This document shows, in pieces, positions 40,982-48,695 of a stretch of DNA of 64,000 nt. Numbering within the stretch: the stretch's first letter is position 1; each line of letters opens with the position of its first letter. The stretch lies in NCBI GenBank assembly GCA_026645935.1, contig JAPKMP010000001.1:276150-340149 (forward strand), written 5' to 3'. The position numbers were made by a program, and so were the translations under genes. The notes beneath the pieces were generated by a model. The model did not search any database. It was not told the DNA's origin and saw nothing but the letters and a program-made list of their open reading frames with translations. Origin of the DNA: Candidatus Villigracilaceae bacterium (GTDB lineage Bacteria > Chloroflexota > Anaerolineae > Anaerolineales > Villigracilaceae).

Positions 40982-41497
40982 TCATACTTCGCCGAGCAGA
41001 ACATGGTCAGGTCCGCGATCGATCTCCCATGGATAAACGATGAAGGCATCCGTTATCGCGGCGTAATAATCCGGGCGGACGCTCCCAAACAGGTTGCGGT
41101 ATGGATTGAAATGCAGGACGCACGTTTCCGGAAATCCACCTGCCGCCGACACGCGGTTCTTTACCGCGGTGATGGTGCGCCCCGACCCCCAGACATCGTC
41201 CACGATCAGGGTGGGGCGTCCGCGCAGTTTATCCTCGGCAGGGAATTGAATGAACTCAGGCCAGACCATCAGGGGGGAACCACGCTCACTTTCCGTCTGA
41301 GCCGGGAAGTCCACAGCGGCGGTAAGGATGTGGGTAATATCCATCGCGTCTGCCAGCAAACCGCCGGGGATGATTCCGCCGCGTGTGATCATCACCATCG
41401 CTGTAAACTCGCGTTTGAATTGGGGAATCAAGTGATCGATCAATCTATCCACTTCCTCCCACGAGATGGCTTCCTGTCGACGCGGTTCGGGTTTCAT
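40982..41497 (-). CDS. phosphoribosyltransferase (hypoxanthine/xanthine type)
   Basis: The PRPP motif LIVDDVWGSGRTITAVK and the early TRGGIIPGGLLADAM loop are characteristic of type I purine phosphoribosyltransferases that recycle bases. The C-terminal hood (YYAAITDAFIVYPWEID) resembles that of xanthine/guanine enzymes. No ribosome-binding site is seen; TACAAT ends seven bases before the ATG, so translation is probably leaderless. It is cotranscribed with the Crp/Fnr gene. Confidence 0.82.
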   Translation of the reverse strand: MKPEPRRQEAISWEEVDRLIDHLIPQFKREFTAMVMITRGGIIPGGLLADAMDITHILTAAVDFPAQTESERGSPLMVWPEFIQFPAEDKLRGRPTLIVDDVWGSGRTITAVKNRVSAAGGFPETCVLHFNPYRNLFGSVRPDYYAAITDAFIVYPWEIDRGPDHVLLGEV

Positions 41498-41504
41498 ATG
41501 GGGT

Positions 41505-41510
41505 ATTGTA
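41505..41510 (-). promoter_or_regulatory. -10 hexamer of a leaderless promoter
   Basis: TACAAT, then seven bases (ACCCCAT), then the ATG at 41497. Confidence 0.45.
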
Positions 41511-41512
41511 TC

Positions 41513-41552
41513 AAAAGTCCCTCGTGAAGGTTTGCCTTCAAGAGGGACTTTT
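41513..41552 (-). terminator. terminator of the priA operon
   Basis: AAAAGTCCCTC and GAGGGACTTTT with an inner TGAAGG/CCTTCA stem. It lies after the DUF6159-like gene and just ahead of the next promoter. Confidence 0.85.
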
Positions 41553-41557
41553 GTTAT

Positions 41558-42457
41558 TTATGCCAACACCGCCGCCAATGGTGCGGGAGCCTGCACTTGC
41601 GCAGGAGCCCTGCCTTCCGCGGCCGCCTTCTCCACTTCTTTTGCCCATAGATACAAACAGGTGTGATACGCCGTGTTGGTGTAGGAACTGAAGACGCTTG
41701 CCAGCATTACGAAGGCGAAGAAGATCAAACCGCCGAGCACAATGCCGATTACGGTGAGGGTCATTTCGCCGCCGGAGGCGAACGCCAAACCCCCGCCGAT
41801 GACGAATGCGATGATCAAACCAATGACTCCAAAGATAAACCCGATCAGCCCGGTCACGAAACGCACGCCGACCGTGCTGATGCCGATCAGGAGAAGATTC
41901 TCTTTTGTGATCTTCCAGACCCGCTGCAGGCCGTTCTTGAGATTCAGGTCATCGATGATCATCACCGGCAGGACGAGCGCCGCGGCTTCCGTCCACAGGG
42001 TTTCAAGCAGGCCGGCTGCCTGGCGCGCAATGTTCGCTCCCATGCCTCCCCGGCGGTTGCGCTGCGCCGCATTGCGGATCAATCCAACAGCCGTCGACGC
42101 CGCCGCAAGGGTCAGAATGTCGAAGAAATCCCGCTTGACGATCGCCCAGGCATGATCCATTCGCCCGTCGCCCTTGGTGAGATACCCGTAGATCAAATAC
42201 ACCGTCATCCCGGAAAAAACATACGTCACCACGAACTGAACAAACATCAGGACAGCCCCCATGATGGTTAGGATGACGGCGCCGATATCCGAATCGCCTA
42301 TAAAGATCGCCGCGATCGCAATCGGGATGATCCCGATCACGGATACGATACCACCCACCAATAACGCATAGAACGACGGTTTCAAAAGGTCTTTATCCTT
42401 GAACGCCATACCCCAGGCTTGTTTCAGAAAAGACCAACCGCGCGAAAAACTTTGCAT
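41558..42457 (-). CDS. DUF6159-like multi-pass membrane protein
   Basis: The N-terminus SFSRGWSFLKQAWGMAFKDK and about six hydrophobic helices match a family of bacterial membrane proteins that resemble the glycerophosphoryl-diester anchor domains. The tail is Ala/Pro-rich. AAAGGAGAATGTATC supports the ATG at 42457. It follows priA by 31 nt in the same direction. The role is unknown. Confidence 0.65.
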   Translation of the reverse strand: MQSFSRGWSFLKQAWGMAFKDKDLLKPSFYALLVGGIVSVIGIIPIAIAAIFIGDSDIGAVILTIMGAVLMFVQFVVTYVFSGMTVYLIYGYLTKGDGRMDHAWAIVKRDFFDILTLAAASTAVGLIRNAAQRNRRGGMGANIARQAAGLLETLWTEAAALVLPVMIIDDLNLKNGLQRVWKITKENLLLIGISTVGVRFVTGLIGFIFGVIGLIIAFVIGGGLAFASGGEMTLTVIGIVLGGLIFFAFVMLASVFSSYTNTAYHTCLYLWAKEVEKAAAEGRAPAQVQAPAPLAAVLA

Positions 42458-42488
42458 GATACATTCTCCTTTCGAGGATATGGCTCGA

Positions 42489-44933
42489 TTATAGCAAATC
42501 GATCGGGTCGGCTTCGATCCGCCACTCATTGAATCTCGCCCCCTTTAAGACGGCTGTCGGATCAGGTCCGCGTAAAACGATCTGCCAGCGGTGCTCGCCG
42601 TTTTCCTTTGCAAAGAAACATGGAACGGGACCGACCATTTCCGTTTGACGAAACCCTTCCGCCTCCAACTTGGCCTTGAGTTTGTCCGCCATCTTAACGG
42701 CTTCCTCCTTCGCCTTGTCATCGTTCACATTTCGATATTCCAACCGGACCAGTTTTGTAAAAGGCGGGTATCCAAGTTTACGGCGATATTCCAGCTCGCG
42801 CGCATAGAATCCGTTCACGTCGTGGTCTGCGGCGAATTGAAGGGAGTAATGATCGGGGTTGAATGTCTGCATGATCACCCTGCCTCCGCGCGATGACCGT
42901 CCCGCCCGCCCGGCAACTTGAGTCAGAGTTTGGAACACTTTTTCATTGGCAAACGGATCCGGCAGGTTCAAACCGACGTCCGCCAGTACGACCCCGACCA
43001 AAGTGACCAGCGGCAGGTCAAGCCCTTTCGCCAGCATTTGCGTGCCGACCAGGACATCTGCCTGATGATTCGCAAAGTGGGTCAGGATGATCTCATGCGC
43101 ATCTTTTTGGCGGGTCGTATCCCAATCCCAACGTAATGTGCGCGCCTCGGGATACATGGTTTTGACCTCCGCCTCGACGCGTTCGCTTCCCAATCCATAT
43201 TCACGGATCTGGCTGCTTTTGCAATTTGGGCAGGTCTTGGACGTCTGTCGGGTGTAACCGCAGCGATGGCACAACAACGTTTGACCGTTCGAACGATTCA
43301 ACGTTTCAACGTGCAGCGTCAACGGCGTTTCGCAGTCGGGACATTTCAACACATAACCACAATCGCGGCAGAAAATATAAGTCGCAGATCCGCGCCGATT
43401 GAGATAGAGGATTGCCTGCTCGCCGCGTTCGATCACCTCCGCCAGCGACTCGCTCAAGACGCGGGAGAAGATCCCGCGGTTGCCGTTCTTCAACTCGTCG
43501 CGCATATCTACGAGCTGTACAGGCGGGAGGGTCGAGTCGGTCACCCGGTTGGGAAGTTCGATGACTTGAAATCGTCCCTGTTCTCCCATGTATCGCTGCT
43601 CGACCTTTGGCGTCGCTGAACCCAGCACGCAGACCGCGCCGCAAAGCTTCGCGTATTCCTGCGCGGCGGTCACTGCGTTGTAGCAGGGGGGCTCGGATTG
43701 ATGATACGAACTGTCGTGGCATTCATCCACCATGATCAAACCGATGTTTTGTAGTGGCGAAAAAAGCGCTGAACGCGGCCCGATGATGATATTGAGCTTT
43801 CCATCCCGGGCACGCCGCCAGGTATCGTAGCGTTCGCCTTCGGAGAGTTTCGAGTGGACAAGCCCCACCTGTCCTGGAAAGCGCGAGACGAATCTCCGGA
43901 CAGTTTGAGGCGTCAATGCGATTTCAGGAACGAGGATCAAAACCTGTTTGCCATGTCGGATCGCTTCCTCCGCCGCGCGCAGGTATATTTCCGTTTTGCC
44001 GGAACCCGTCACACCGTATAACAGATATTGGAGATCGGAGATTGGATGATTTGTGATCGAGCCGATAATTTGATCTAATGCGAAACTCTGTTCATTGGAA
44101 AGGACCAGCGGCTCCCTATTCTCCAATTCTCCATTCTTTATTTTTATCAGCGGATCGCGAAAGATCTCGTTCTCGAACAGGCGGATCAATCCGCGCTCTT
44201 CGAGTTCTTGCAAATCGGCGAGGTTGCACCCGGTTTGAGCATAAACCCAGGATAGATTGATCGGCTCAGGTTGTTGGATTAGAAATCGAAGGGCAGATTC
44301 TCTTCGCACCTGGGTTTGTTTTGTGGACCCGAGCGAATCGATTTCCTTCCCTGCCGCTTCCGGCGTGACTGCGAGCTGGGCAACACGAATGTGCTTTGGT
44401 CTCACCCGCGGCGGGGGCAGGATGTTCCTTGAAGAAAGCACGCCCTTTTTCACAAGCAGGCCCGCAGTCTTACGCCAATCGACTTTGGCGAAGTGAGAGT
44501 CGATCTGCCGTCCGCGGAGTGATCCTCGCTCGCGGAGCAAATCTATGAGGCGGGTTGTGATTTTGGAGGATTGTTCTTGGTAATTGATAATTCGTAATTC
44601 GTAAAGAACGTCCGCTTGTTGTGATAATCCCACCGGAATCATCATGCCGATGATGGCGGACAAAGGATTCAGCGTAGAATCAGCCAGCCGCATGGCAAGA
44701 TTCAACAATGGGGGAGTCAGAAGCGGTGCAGGGTCGAGCAGGTCGAGGAGCAGTTTGGGATTCTCTATGGAGGAAGATTCGGTCAACTCGACGACGATGC
44801 CCTGCACGGTTTGATTCCCGAACGGGGCTGTGACAAGACATCCCGCCCGGATTTGCGGGGCGAGTTTCGATGGAATGGTGTAATCGAATATTCCGGAAAT
44901 TGCGGGGATGTTTACGGCAAGGCGGGCGAACAT
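42489..44933 (-). CDS. priA: primosomal protein N' (PriA helicase)
   Basis: PriA reloads the replisome at stalled forks. The N-terminal DNA-binding domain (FARLAVNIPAISGIFDYTIP) precedes a Walker A GVTGSGKTEIYLRA, a Walker B VDECHD box, and eight zinc-binding cysteines (CRDCGYVLKCPDC, CHRCGYTRQTSKTCPNC). The helicase C domain has GTQMLAKGLDLP and QVAGRAGRSSRGGRV. The 814-residue length is slightly longer than average. It starts seven bases after the MEMO-family gene. Confidence 0.95.
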   Translation of the reverse strand: MFARLAVNIPAISGIFDYTIPSKLAPQIRAGCLVTAPFGNQTVQGIVVELTESSSIENPKLLLDLLDPAPLLTPPLLNLAMRLADSTLNPLSAIIGMMIPVGLSQQADVLYELRIINYQEQSSKITTRLIDLLRERGSLRGRQIDSHFAKVDWRKTAGLLVKKGVLSSRNILPPPRVRPKHIRVAQLAVTPEAAGKEIDSLGSTKQTQVRRESALRFLIQQPEPINLSWVYAQTGCNLADLQELEERGLIRLFENEIFRDPLIKIKNGELENREPLVLSNEQSFALDQIIGSITNHPISDLQYLLYGVTGSGKTEIYLRAAEEAIRHGKQVLILVPEIALTPQTVRRFVSRFPGQVGLVHSKLSEGERYDTWRRARDGKLNIIIGPRSALFSPLQNIGLIMVDECHDSSYHQSEPPCYNAVTAAQEYAKLCGAVCVLGSATPKVEQRYMGEQGRFQVIELPNRVTDSTLPPVQLVDMRDELKNGNRGIFSRVLSESLAEVIERGEQAILYLNRRGSATYIFCRDCGYVLKCPDCETPLTLHVETLNRSNGQTLLCHRCGYTRQTSKTCPNCKSSQIREYGLGSERVEAEVKTMYPEARTLRWDWDTTRQKDAHEIILTHFANHQADVLVGTQMLAKGLDLPLVTLVGVVLADVGLNLPDPFANEKVFQTLTQVAGRAGRSSRGGRVIMQTFNPDHYSLQFAADHDVNGFYARELEYRRKLGYPPFTKLVRLEYRNVNDDKAKEEAVKMADKLKAKLEAEGFRQTEMVGPVPCFFAKENGEHRWQIVLRGPDPTAVLKGARFNEWRIEADPIDLL

Positions 44934-44940
44934 GCCTTGA

Positions 44941-45774
44941 TTATATCTTTTTCAAAATGGCGGCCGCGCCATATCCGACAACGGAGGAATGATCGCCTGT
45001 GACATCGCCCGATGTGGCGTAGTTAAGTATTTGGACTTCGTTTGCGCCGAGCTTGATTGCCGCCCATTGCACCGCAGCGACGGCGGCGTGACCGCAGGCA
45101 AACCCTTTTTCCTGGCGTTCCGCTTCGAAGATCGTTTCGGGTTCGAGGGACGCGAAGCGCTTGAGCATTTCCCGATCGAGCTGGTTTGCAATTTTTAGAT
45201 CGTAAAAGTGTGAAAGATCCGTGGAGGCGACCAGGACTGCGTTTTTATTTTTAAGGGTTTTCGACAACGCATCGCCGAGTTTTTCAGCCACCTCCTCTTC
45301 CTGCGCTCGGATCATGACCGGCAGGAGTTTGAATCCCTGCTGGAAGACGCGTTGCAGGAAGGGCAGTTCGATCTCCAATGAATGTTCCGGGTCGTTGGCG
45401 ATGGACGTAATGGGGATGTTTATATGGGATTGAAGTTCTTCAACCGCTGTGAAATCAACTTCAATATTGCCAAGCGGCGTGGAATACGCCTGGTGTTTTG
45501 TGGTGAGGAGCGGGCGCGGGTCGTAGTTGTGATATGGCGAGATGACCGCGATGAGTTCGGGATTTGATCCTTGCAGGGCGGCAAAAGCATGCGCGGCGAC
45601 CGCGCCGGAATAGCGATGCCCGGCATGGGGGGCAATGATGGCAATAACCTGTCCGTCAAGTTCAGGGAGTTCTGCGCCGTCGAGAAATTCGTCGATGCTT
45701 GCGGCAAGCGTTTTGGGATTGGCGGAGTACCACGTCCCGGCAATCGGGGAGGGGCGAAGGTCGAGCGCGTTCAT
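44941..45774 (-). CDS. amrB: MEMO1-family protein (AmmeMemoRadiSam system protein B)
   Basis: The fold is that of a dioxygenase-like MEMO protein: IAIIAPHAGHRYSG near residue 50, VISPYHNYDPR, EHSLEIELPFLQ, and LVASTDLSHFYD. The conserved His residues could bind a metal. In many bacteria it occurs with a radical SAM protein and an AMMECR1 protein, but neither is adjacent here. TACAAT ends six bases before the ATG and no ribosome-binding site is visible, so it is probably leaderless. It heads the operon with priA. Confidence 0.88.
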   Translation of the reverse strand: MNALDLRPSPIAGTWYSANPKTLAASIDEFLDGAELPELDGQVIAIIAPHAGHRYSGAVAAHAFAALQGSNPELIAVISPYHNYDPRPLLTTKHQAYSTPLGNIEVDFTAVEELQSHINIPITSIANDPEHSLEIELPFLQRVFQQGFKLLPVMIRAQEEEVAEKLGDALSKTLKNKNAVLVASTDLSHFYDLKIANQLDREMLKRFASLEPETIFEAERQEKGFACGHAAVAAVQWAAIKLGANEVQILNYATSGDVTGDHSSVVGYGAAAILKKI

Positions 45775-45780
45775 GTTTTC

Positions 45781-45786
45781 ATTGTA
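45781..45786 (-). promoter_or_regulatory. -10 hexamer of a leaderless promoter
   Basis: TACAAT, six bases (GAAAAC), then the amrB ATG. Confidence 0.45.
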
Positions 45787-45803
45787 GCACTTTTGAAATG
45801 AAA

Positions 45804-45832
45804 AAATCCCCGCGAACGCTTCGCGGGGATTT
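45804..45832 (-). terminator. terminator between the lipoprotein gene and amrB
   Basis: AAATCCCCGCGAA with TTCGCGGGGATTT forms a 13-bp stem. On the minus strand it stops the lipoprotein transcript and shields the amrB promoter. Confidence 0.85.
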
Positions 45833-45845
45833 GGATTAATTTTTC

Positions 45846-46493
45846 TTACGGGATGTAGTAGGTCGCAATGGCATTATCGATGATGTCGAGCACGGACTGG
45901 TCGGCGCCGTTCGACCACCAGGCCGTCCACATCAGCCAGGTGCGTTTGTCGTCTCCGCGCACCTCAAAGAAGGAAACCCCGGAATAATTGCCGCCTCTCG
46001 ACGTCCATTCGAAGCGTTCGGAGCCGTCCTGCATGATCTGGTCGCTCGAAATGCGGATGTCGCCATTGTTGGTTCCGGTGCTGCTGTAGTAGGTGTTCAA
46101 AATATCAAGGGCGACGGCCTGGCTGGTGGAATTGTTCACTGTCACGCCTGCATCCGCGAACATGACCAAGCTTTCGATCTTTGCGGATTCATCGGGGGAG
46201 GTGAAGGTATCAGTGTATGCCTGTGTATCGGAGTAGATCGAATTGCCGTGATCGGTATGTTCATATGTCCAATCACCGGGCAGATCGAATCCCAGAAGGT
46301 TATTCTGGTCGACGAAGGTGACGATACCGTTTGTAGGTTGTTGCACTTCCTCGGTCGGCTGGGGGGGTTGAACTTCGACGGGCGGGTTGGTTGGAAGGGT
46401 GGGATTGGCTGTGGGTTGCGTGGAACCGCCGCACGCCAGGCTCACCGCCAACAACAAGGCGGCAAAGCCGATTAAAGTTCGAAATGATTTCAT
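45846..46493 (-). CDS. lipoprotein with PsbP-like C-terminal domain
   Basis: The start at 46493 follows AGGAGATTACCACC and gives a signal peptide with lipobox VSLAC, then a Pro/Thr/Gln linker. The mature domain (FVDQNNLLGFDLPGDWTYEHTD to WTAWWSNGADQSVLDIIDN) has the layout of PsbP/MOG1-like folds common in secreted bacterial proteins. The function is unknown. Confidence 0.7.
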   Translation of the reverse strand: MKSFRTLIGFAALLLAVSLACGGSTQPTANPTLPTNPPVEVQPPQPTEEVQQPTNGIVTFVDQNNLLGFDLPGDWTYEHTDHGNSIYSDTQAYTDTFTSPDESAKIESLVMFADAGVTVNNSTSQAVALDILNTYYSSTGTNNGDIRISSDQIMQDGSERFEWTSRGGNYSGVSFFEVRGDDKRTWLMWTAWWSNGADQSVLDIIDNAIATYYIP

Positions 46494-46637
46494 GGTGGTA
46501 ATCTCCTGTTCACAAAAGTTGGTCAAAACGACGCTTGAAACCATATTTTACCCGCTAGATTATGGGATGTATAGGGAATGGTTAATGAACATTTTATCCT
46601 CCGCGATTTTTCGCTTCATAACACAACCTCGAAAAGC

Positions 46638-46665
46638 AGAACAACCGCGCTTGGGCGGTTGTTCT
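46638..46665 (-). terminator. terminator after the 46680-47189 gene
   Basis: AGAACAACCGC and GCGGTTGTTCT pair over 11 bp; on the minus strand GCTTTTCG follows. Confidence 0.7.
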
Positions 46666-46679
46666 GGCGTGGATAAAAC

Positions 46680-47189
46680 TTATTTCGATGGTTTGCGGGG
46701 TCGTTTGATTTTTTCCGGCTGGACAGGCTCTTGATGAACTGCTTCCACTTTTGGTTCTGGGAGAGGCGCAGGCTCGGGTTCGTTGATGAGAGGTGTTGCG
46801 GGGGAGGGACGGGGGCTGGATCCGCTATTCAACGCGGCGAAATATTCCTTGACGGCCAGGTCGTTATAGAAGATCAACGCCAGGATGCCGGCCACCATCG
46901 AAAAAATATTGCCCATCAAAAAGGTGAGGATCTCGAAAACCGCAATGGATGTGGATGGTTGAACCGGTTGAGGTTGTGCGCTCAATAACTTTGCGGCATA
47001 CACGATTTCAAACACTCCAAGAATCGTTGGGAGGATCGTGATGGGCAGGCAGATTACACCGATGATCGTGCCGAGCGCCGTTGCGGATGCGACGAACCCC
47101 CAGAAAAGGTTGATGATTCCGCTTGTAAGGGTCATCAGGGCGATGGCGGTGACCAGCCCGGGTTTTTGTACTGTGTGGTTTGTGTTCAT
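46680..47189 (-). CDS. membrane protein with Pro-rich cytosolic tail, 169 aa
   Basis: Two helices (VTAIALMTLTSGIINLFWGFVA and GTIIGVICLPITILPTILGVFEIV) are followed by a third (VFEILTFLMGNIFSMVAGILALI) and a Pro/Glu/Lys-rich tail. CAAGGAGTAATGA supports the ATG. The layout resembles small DUF4064-like proteins but the match is weak. Confidence 0.6.
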   Translation of the reverse strand: MNTNHTVQKPGLVTAIALMTLTSGIINLFWGFVASATALGTIIGVICLPITILPTILGVFEIVYAAKLLSAQPQPVQPSTSIAVFEILTFLMGNIFSMVAGILALIFYNDLAVKEYFAALNSGSSPRPSPATPLINEPEPAPLPEPKVEAVHQEPVQPEKIKRPRKPSK

Positions 47190-47252
47190 TCATTACTCCT
47201 TGAAATTGACCTGCAGGATATAACGATTGGACACAAATTTGGTTGCAGGAGA

Positions 47253-48143
47253 TCAAGGCTGTTGGAAGGTGAGCAATATCGCGCCGGGATATTCCACGCC
47301 ATTGGGGTCTGTGCAGACAGGCGGGCTGATATCGGGAACGAAGGCACCGCCGGTAACGATGCGGATGTTATACACTGCATCCGCCTCCATGACGAAATCC
47401 GCGTATCCGTTTCCCAACTCCGGTTTGAAGCCTGTGAAGAATCGGTCTTCTCCCTCGTTCCAGGTGACGACGATCTCGACACCGGGAACCTGATCGCGGC
47501 GTGAATCCATAAAGATGAATTGCATCAGCTTCGACATGCCCGGGTCACAAATGGTTTCCTGGGACGCAAGAGCGAAAGGAGTGCCCGGTCCCGGCGTGGG
47601 TGTGAACGTGGGACGCGGGGTGAGAGTGTCCTGCGCAAGCGGAGTCAACGCGGTTTGTTCGAAGAGAATGGTTGGAAGCGGCGTGAAGGTAATTTCGCCT
47701 TCATCCACTTTTAGTACATTTGTTGCAGTCGGCGTGTTTTGAGGTGAGTCGGGAGTATTAAATGATGGAATAGGAGTGGAAGTGAACGGCTCGCTCACAA
47801 ATCCCTGTTGGAGGTCGGTTGCTAACTGAGCAAGCGGGCGGACTTTCTCAAAAGGTTCTCCTTCTGCGAGCATGCGCTGTGCCTGCGCGCTGAGTTCGGC
47901 AACCGGGTCCGCATCCCCGAGAAGACTCAATCGTGCCTGCGCCCGCGCAAGATCCTGGTTTGCGGCGTAGGATGCGGCGATGACGGTTCGGTATTGGTCT
48001 TTAAAATCTGCGCGGAGTAACGCGGGAGTGGCGTCCACATAGGTGACGGGCGAGAGAAACCACGAGTATGCCAGACCAAGCCCAAATCCGGCAAGAAGCG
48101 CGAGGATGGTCTGCAGGATTGTATTCCGGTTAAGATACGTCAT
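47253..48143 (-). CDS. membrane-anchored protein with TPT linker, paralogue 1
   Basis: One N-terminal helix (LQTILALLAGFGLGLAYSWFL) is followed by a helical domain beginning SPVTYVDATPALLRADFKDQYR, a Thr/Pro linker and a C-terminal beta-domain with two cysteines (TICDPGMSKLMQFIFMDSR and VPGVEIVVTWNEGEDRFFTG), which looks like an Ig-like or carboxypeptidase-regulatory fold. The head domain matches the preceding gene product, so the two arose by duplication. Its ATG overlaps the upstream stop by four bases. The extracellular role is unknown. Confidence 0.65.
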   Translation of the reverse strand: MTYLNRNTILQTILALLAGFGLGLAYSWFLSPVTYVDATPALLRADFKDQYRTVIAASYAANQDLARAQARLSLLGDADPVAELSAQAQRMLAEGEPFEKVRPLAQLATDLQQGFVSEPFTSTPIPSFNTPDSPQNTPTATNVLKVDEGEITFTPLPTILFEQTALTPLAQDTLTPRPTFTPTPGPGTPFALASQETICDPGMSKLMQFIFMDSRRDQVPGVEIVVTWNEGEDRFFTGFKPELGNGYADFVMEADAVYNIRIVTGGAFVPDISPPVCTDPNGVEYPGAILLTFQQP

Positions 48144-48499
48144 GGAATTTGATCTGGGCCGGGTTGATAGGTTTGCATGGCGGTCAAAAGATTTTGCAGA
48201 GCCTGGATCTCATCCTGTGTGAAAGCATTCCGGCTCGCGTATTCCAGGGCAGAGGCAACGAACGATGCGGGTGAATCGCTTCCCAACAATGCAAGCCGCC
48301 GCGCAGCAGCATCGGGATCGAAGTCGTTTTGATAGGCTTCCGCCGTCATCAATACATAATCGACGCGATAATCTTCTCGAAGAAGGTCCGGAGTAACGTT
48401 GGTGAATTGAACCGGATCGATGACCCAGCCGTAGACAATGCCTAGCGCTATGCCGATATCGAGAACGACGAAAATCGTTATTAATTTCGAGGAGGACAT
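48140..48499 (-). CDS. membrane-anchored protein, paralogue 2, 119 aa
   Basis: It contains only the helix (LITIFVVLDIGIALGIVYGWV) and the helical domain (DPVQFTNVTPDLLREDYRVDY to LLGSDSPASFVASALEYASRN) that the next gene also has. The start at 48499 is preferred because TATAAT ends six bases before it. No ribosome-binding site is present. Confidence 0.65.
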   Translation of the reverse strand: MSSSKLITIFVVLDIGIALGIVYGWVIDPVQFTNVTPDLLREDYRVDYVLMTAEAYQNDFDPDAAARRLALLGSDSPASFVASALEYASRNAFTQDEIQALQNLLTAMQTYQPGPDQIP

Positions 48500-48505
48500 G
48501 AATGG

Positions 48506-48511
48506 ATTATA
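48506..48511 (-). promoter_or_regulatory. -10 hexamer of a leaderless promoter
   Basis: TATAAT, six bases (CCATTC), then the ATG at 48499. Confidence 0.5.
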
Positions 48512-48554
48512 CCTTTCGGGTATATTTTCCCTCACCGGGCATATATAAAAAAAT

Positions 48555-48654
48555 ATCCGGGCAGGAGACCGGCGGCACCCGAAGGCTCTTCCTTACCGTT
48601 GCTATCTTTCGATCCTGGCGGGGTTCGAAAGGTTTCGCCGCGCCGGGCCTGCCC
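48555..48654 (-). ncRNA. ffs: signal recognition particle RNA (4.5S type)
   Basis: Read on the minus strand, the transcript begins and ends with complementary CCGGGCAGG and CCTGCCCGG. The apical domain reads GAACCCCGCCAGG-ATC-GAAA-GAT-AGCAACGG, which is the conserved SRP helix 8 with its GNRA tetraloop and the asymmetric AGCA internal loop that binds Ffh. A run of seven T follows directly after the 3' arm. Length is about 100 nt, as in the small bacterial SRP RNA without Alu domain. It partners Ffh, which is outside the window. Confidence 0.92.
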
Positions 48655-48662
48655 GGACGGTG

Positions 48663-48692
48663 CAAGCATACCCGATGAGGTGGAAGAGTGTC
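48663..48692 (-). promoter_or_regulatory. promoter of the SRP RNA
   Basis: TTGACA (48692-48687), an 18-base spacer and TATGCT (48668-48663) predict a start near 48656, two bases from the RNA end deduced from pairing. The promoter lies just downstream of the stop codon of the response-regulator gene. Confidence 0.8.
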
Positions 48693-48695
48693 AAA

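Noticed and set aside
44941..45774. A complete AmmeMemoRadiSam system around the MEMO-family gene
   Set aside because: No AMMECR1 or matching radical SAM gene is adjacent; the radical SAM genes at 16-18 kb have peptide-maturase architecture and are far away.
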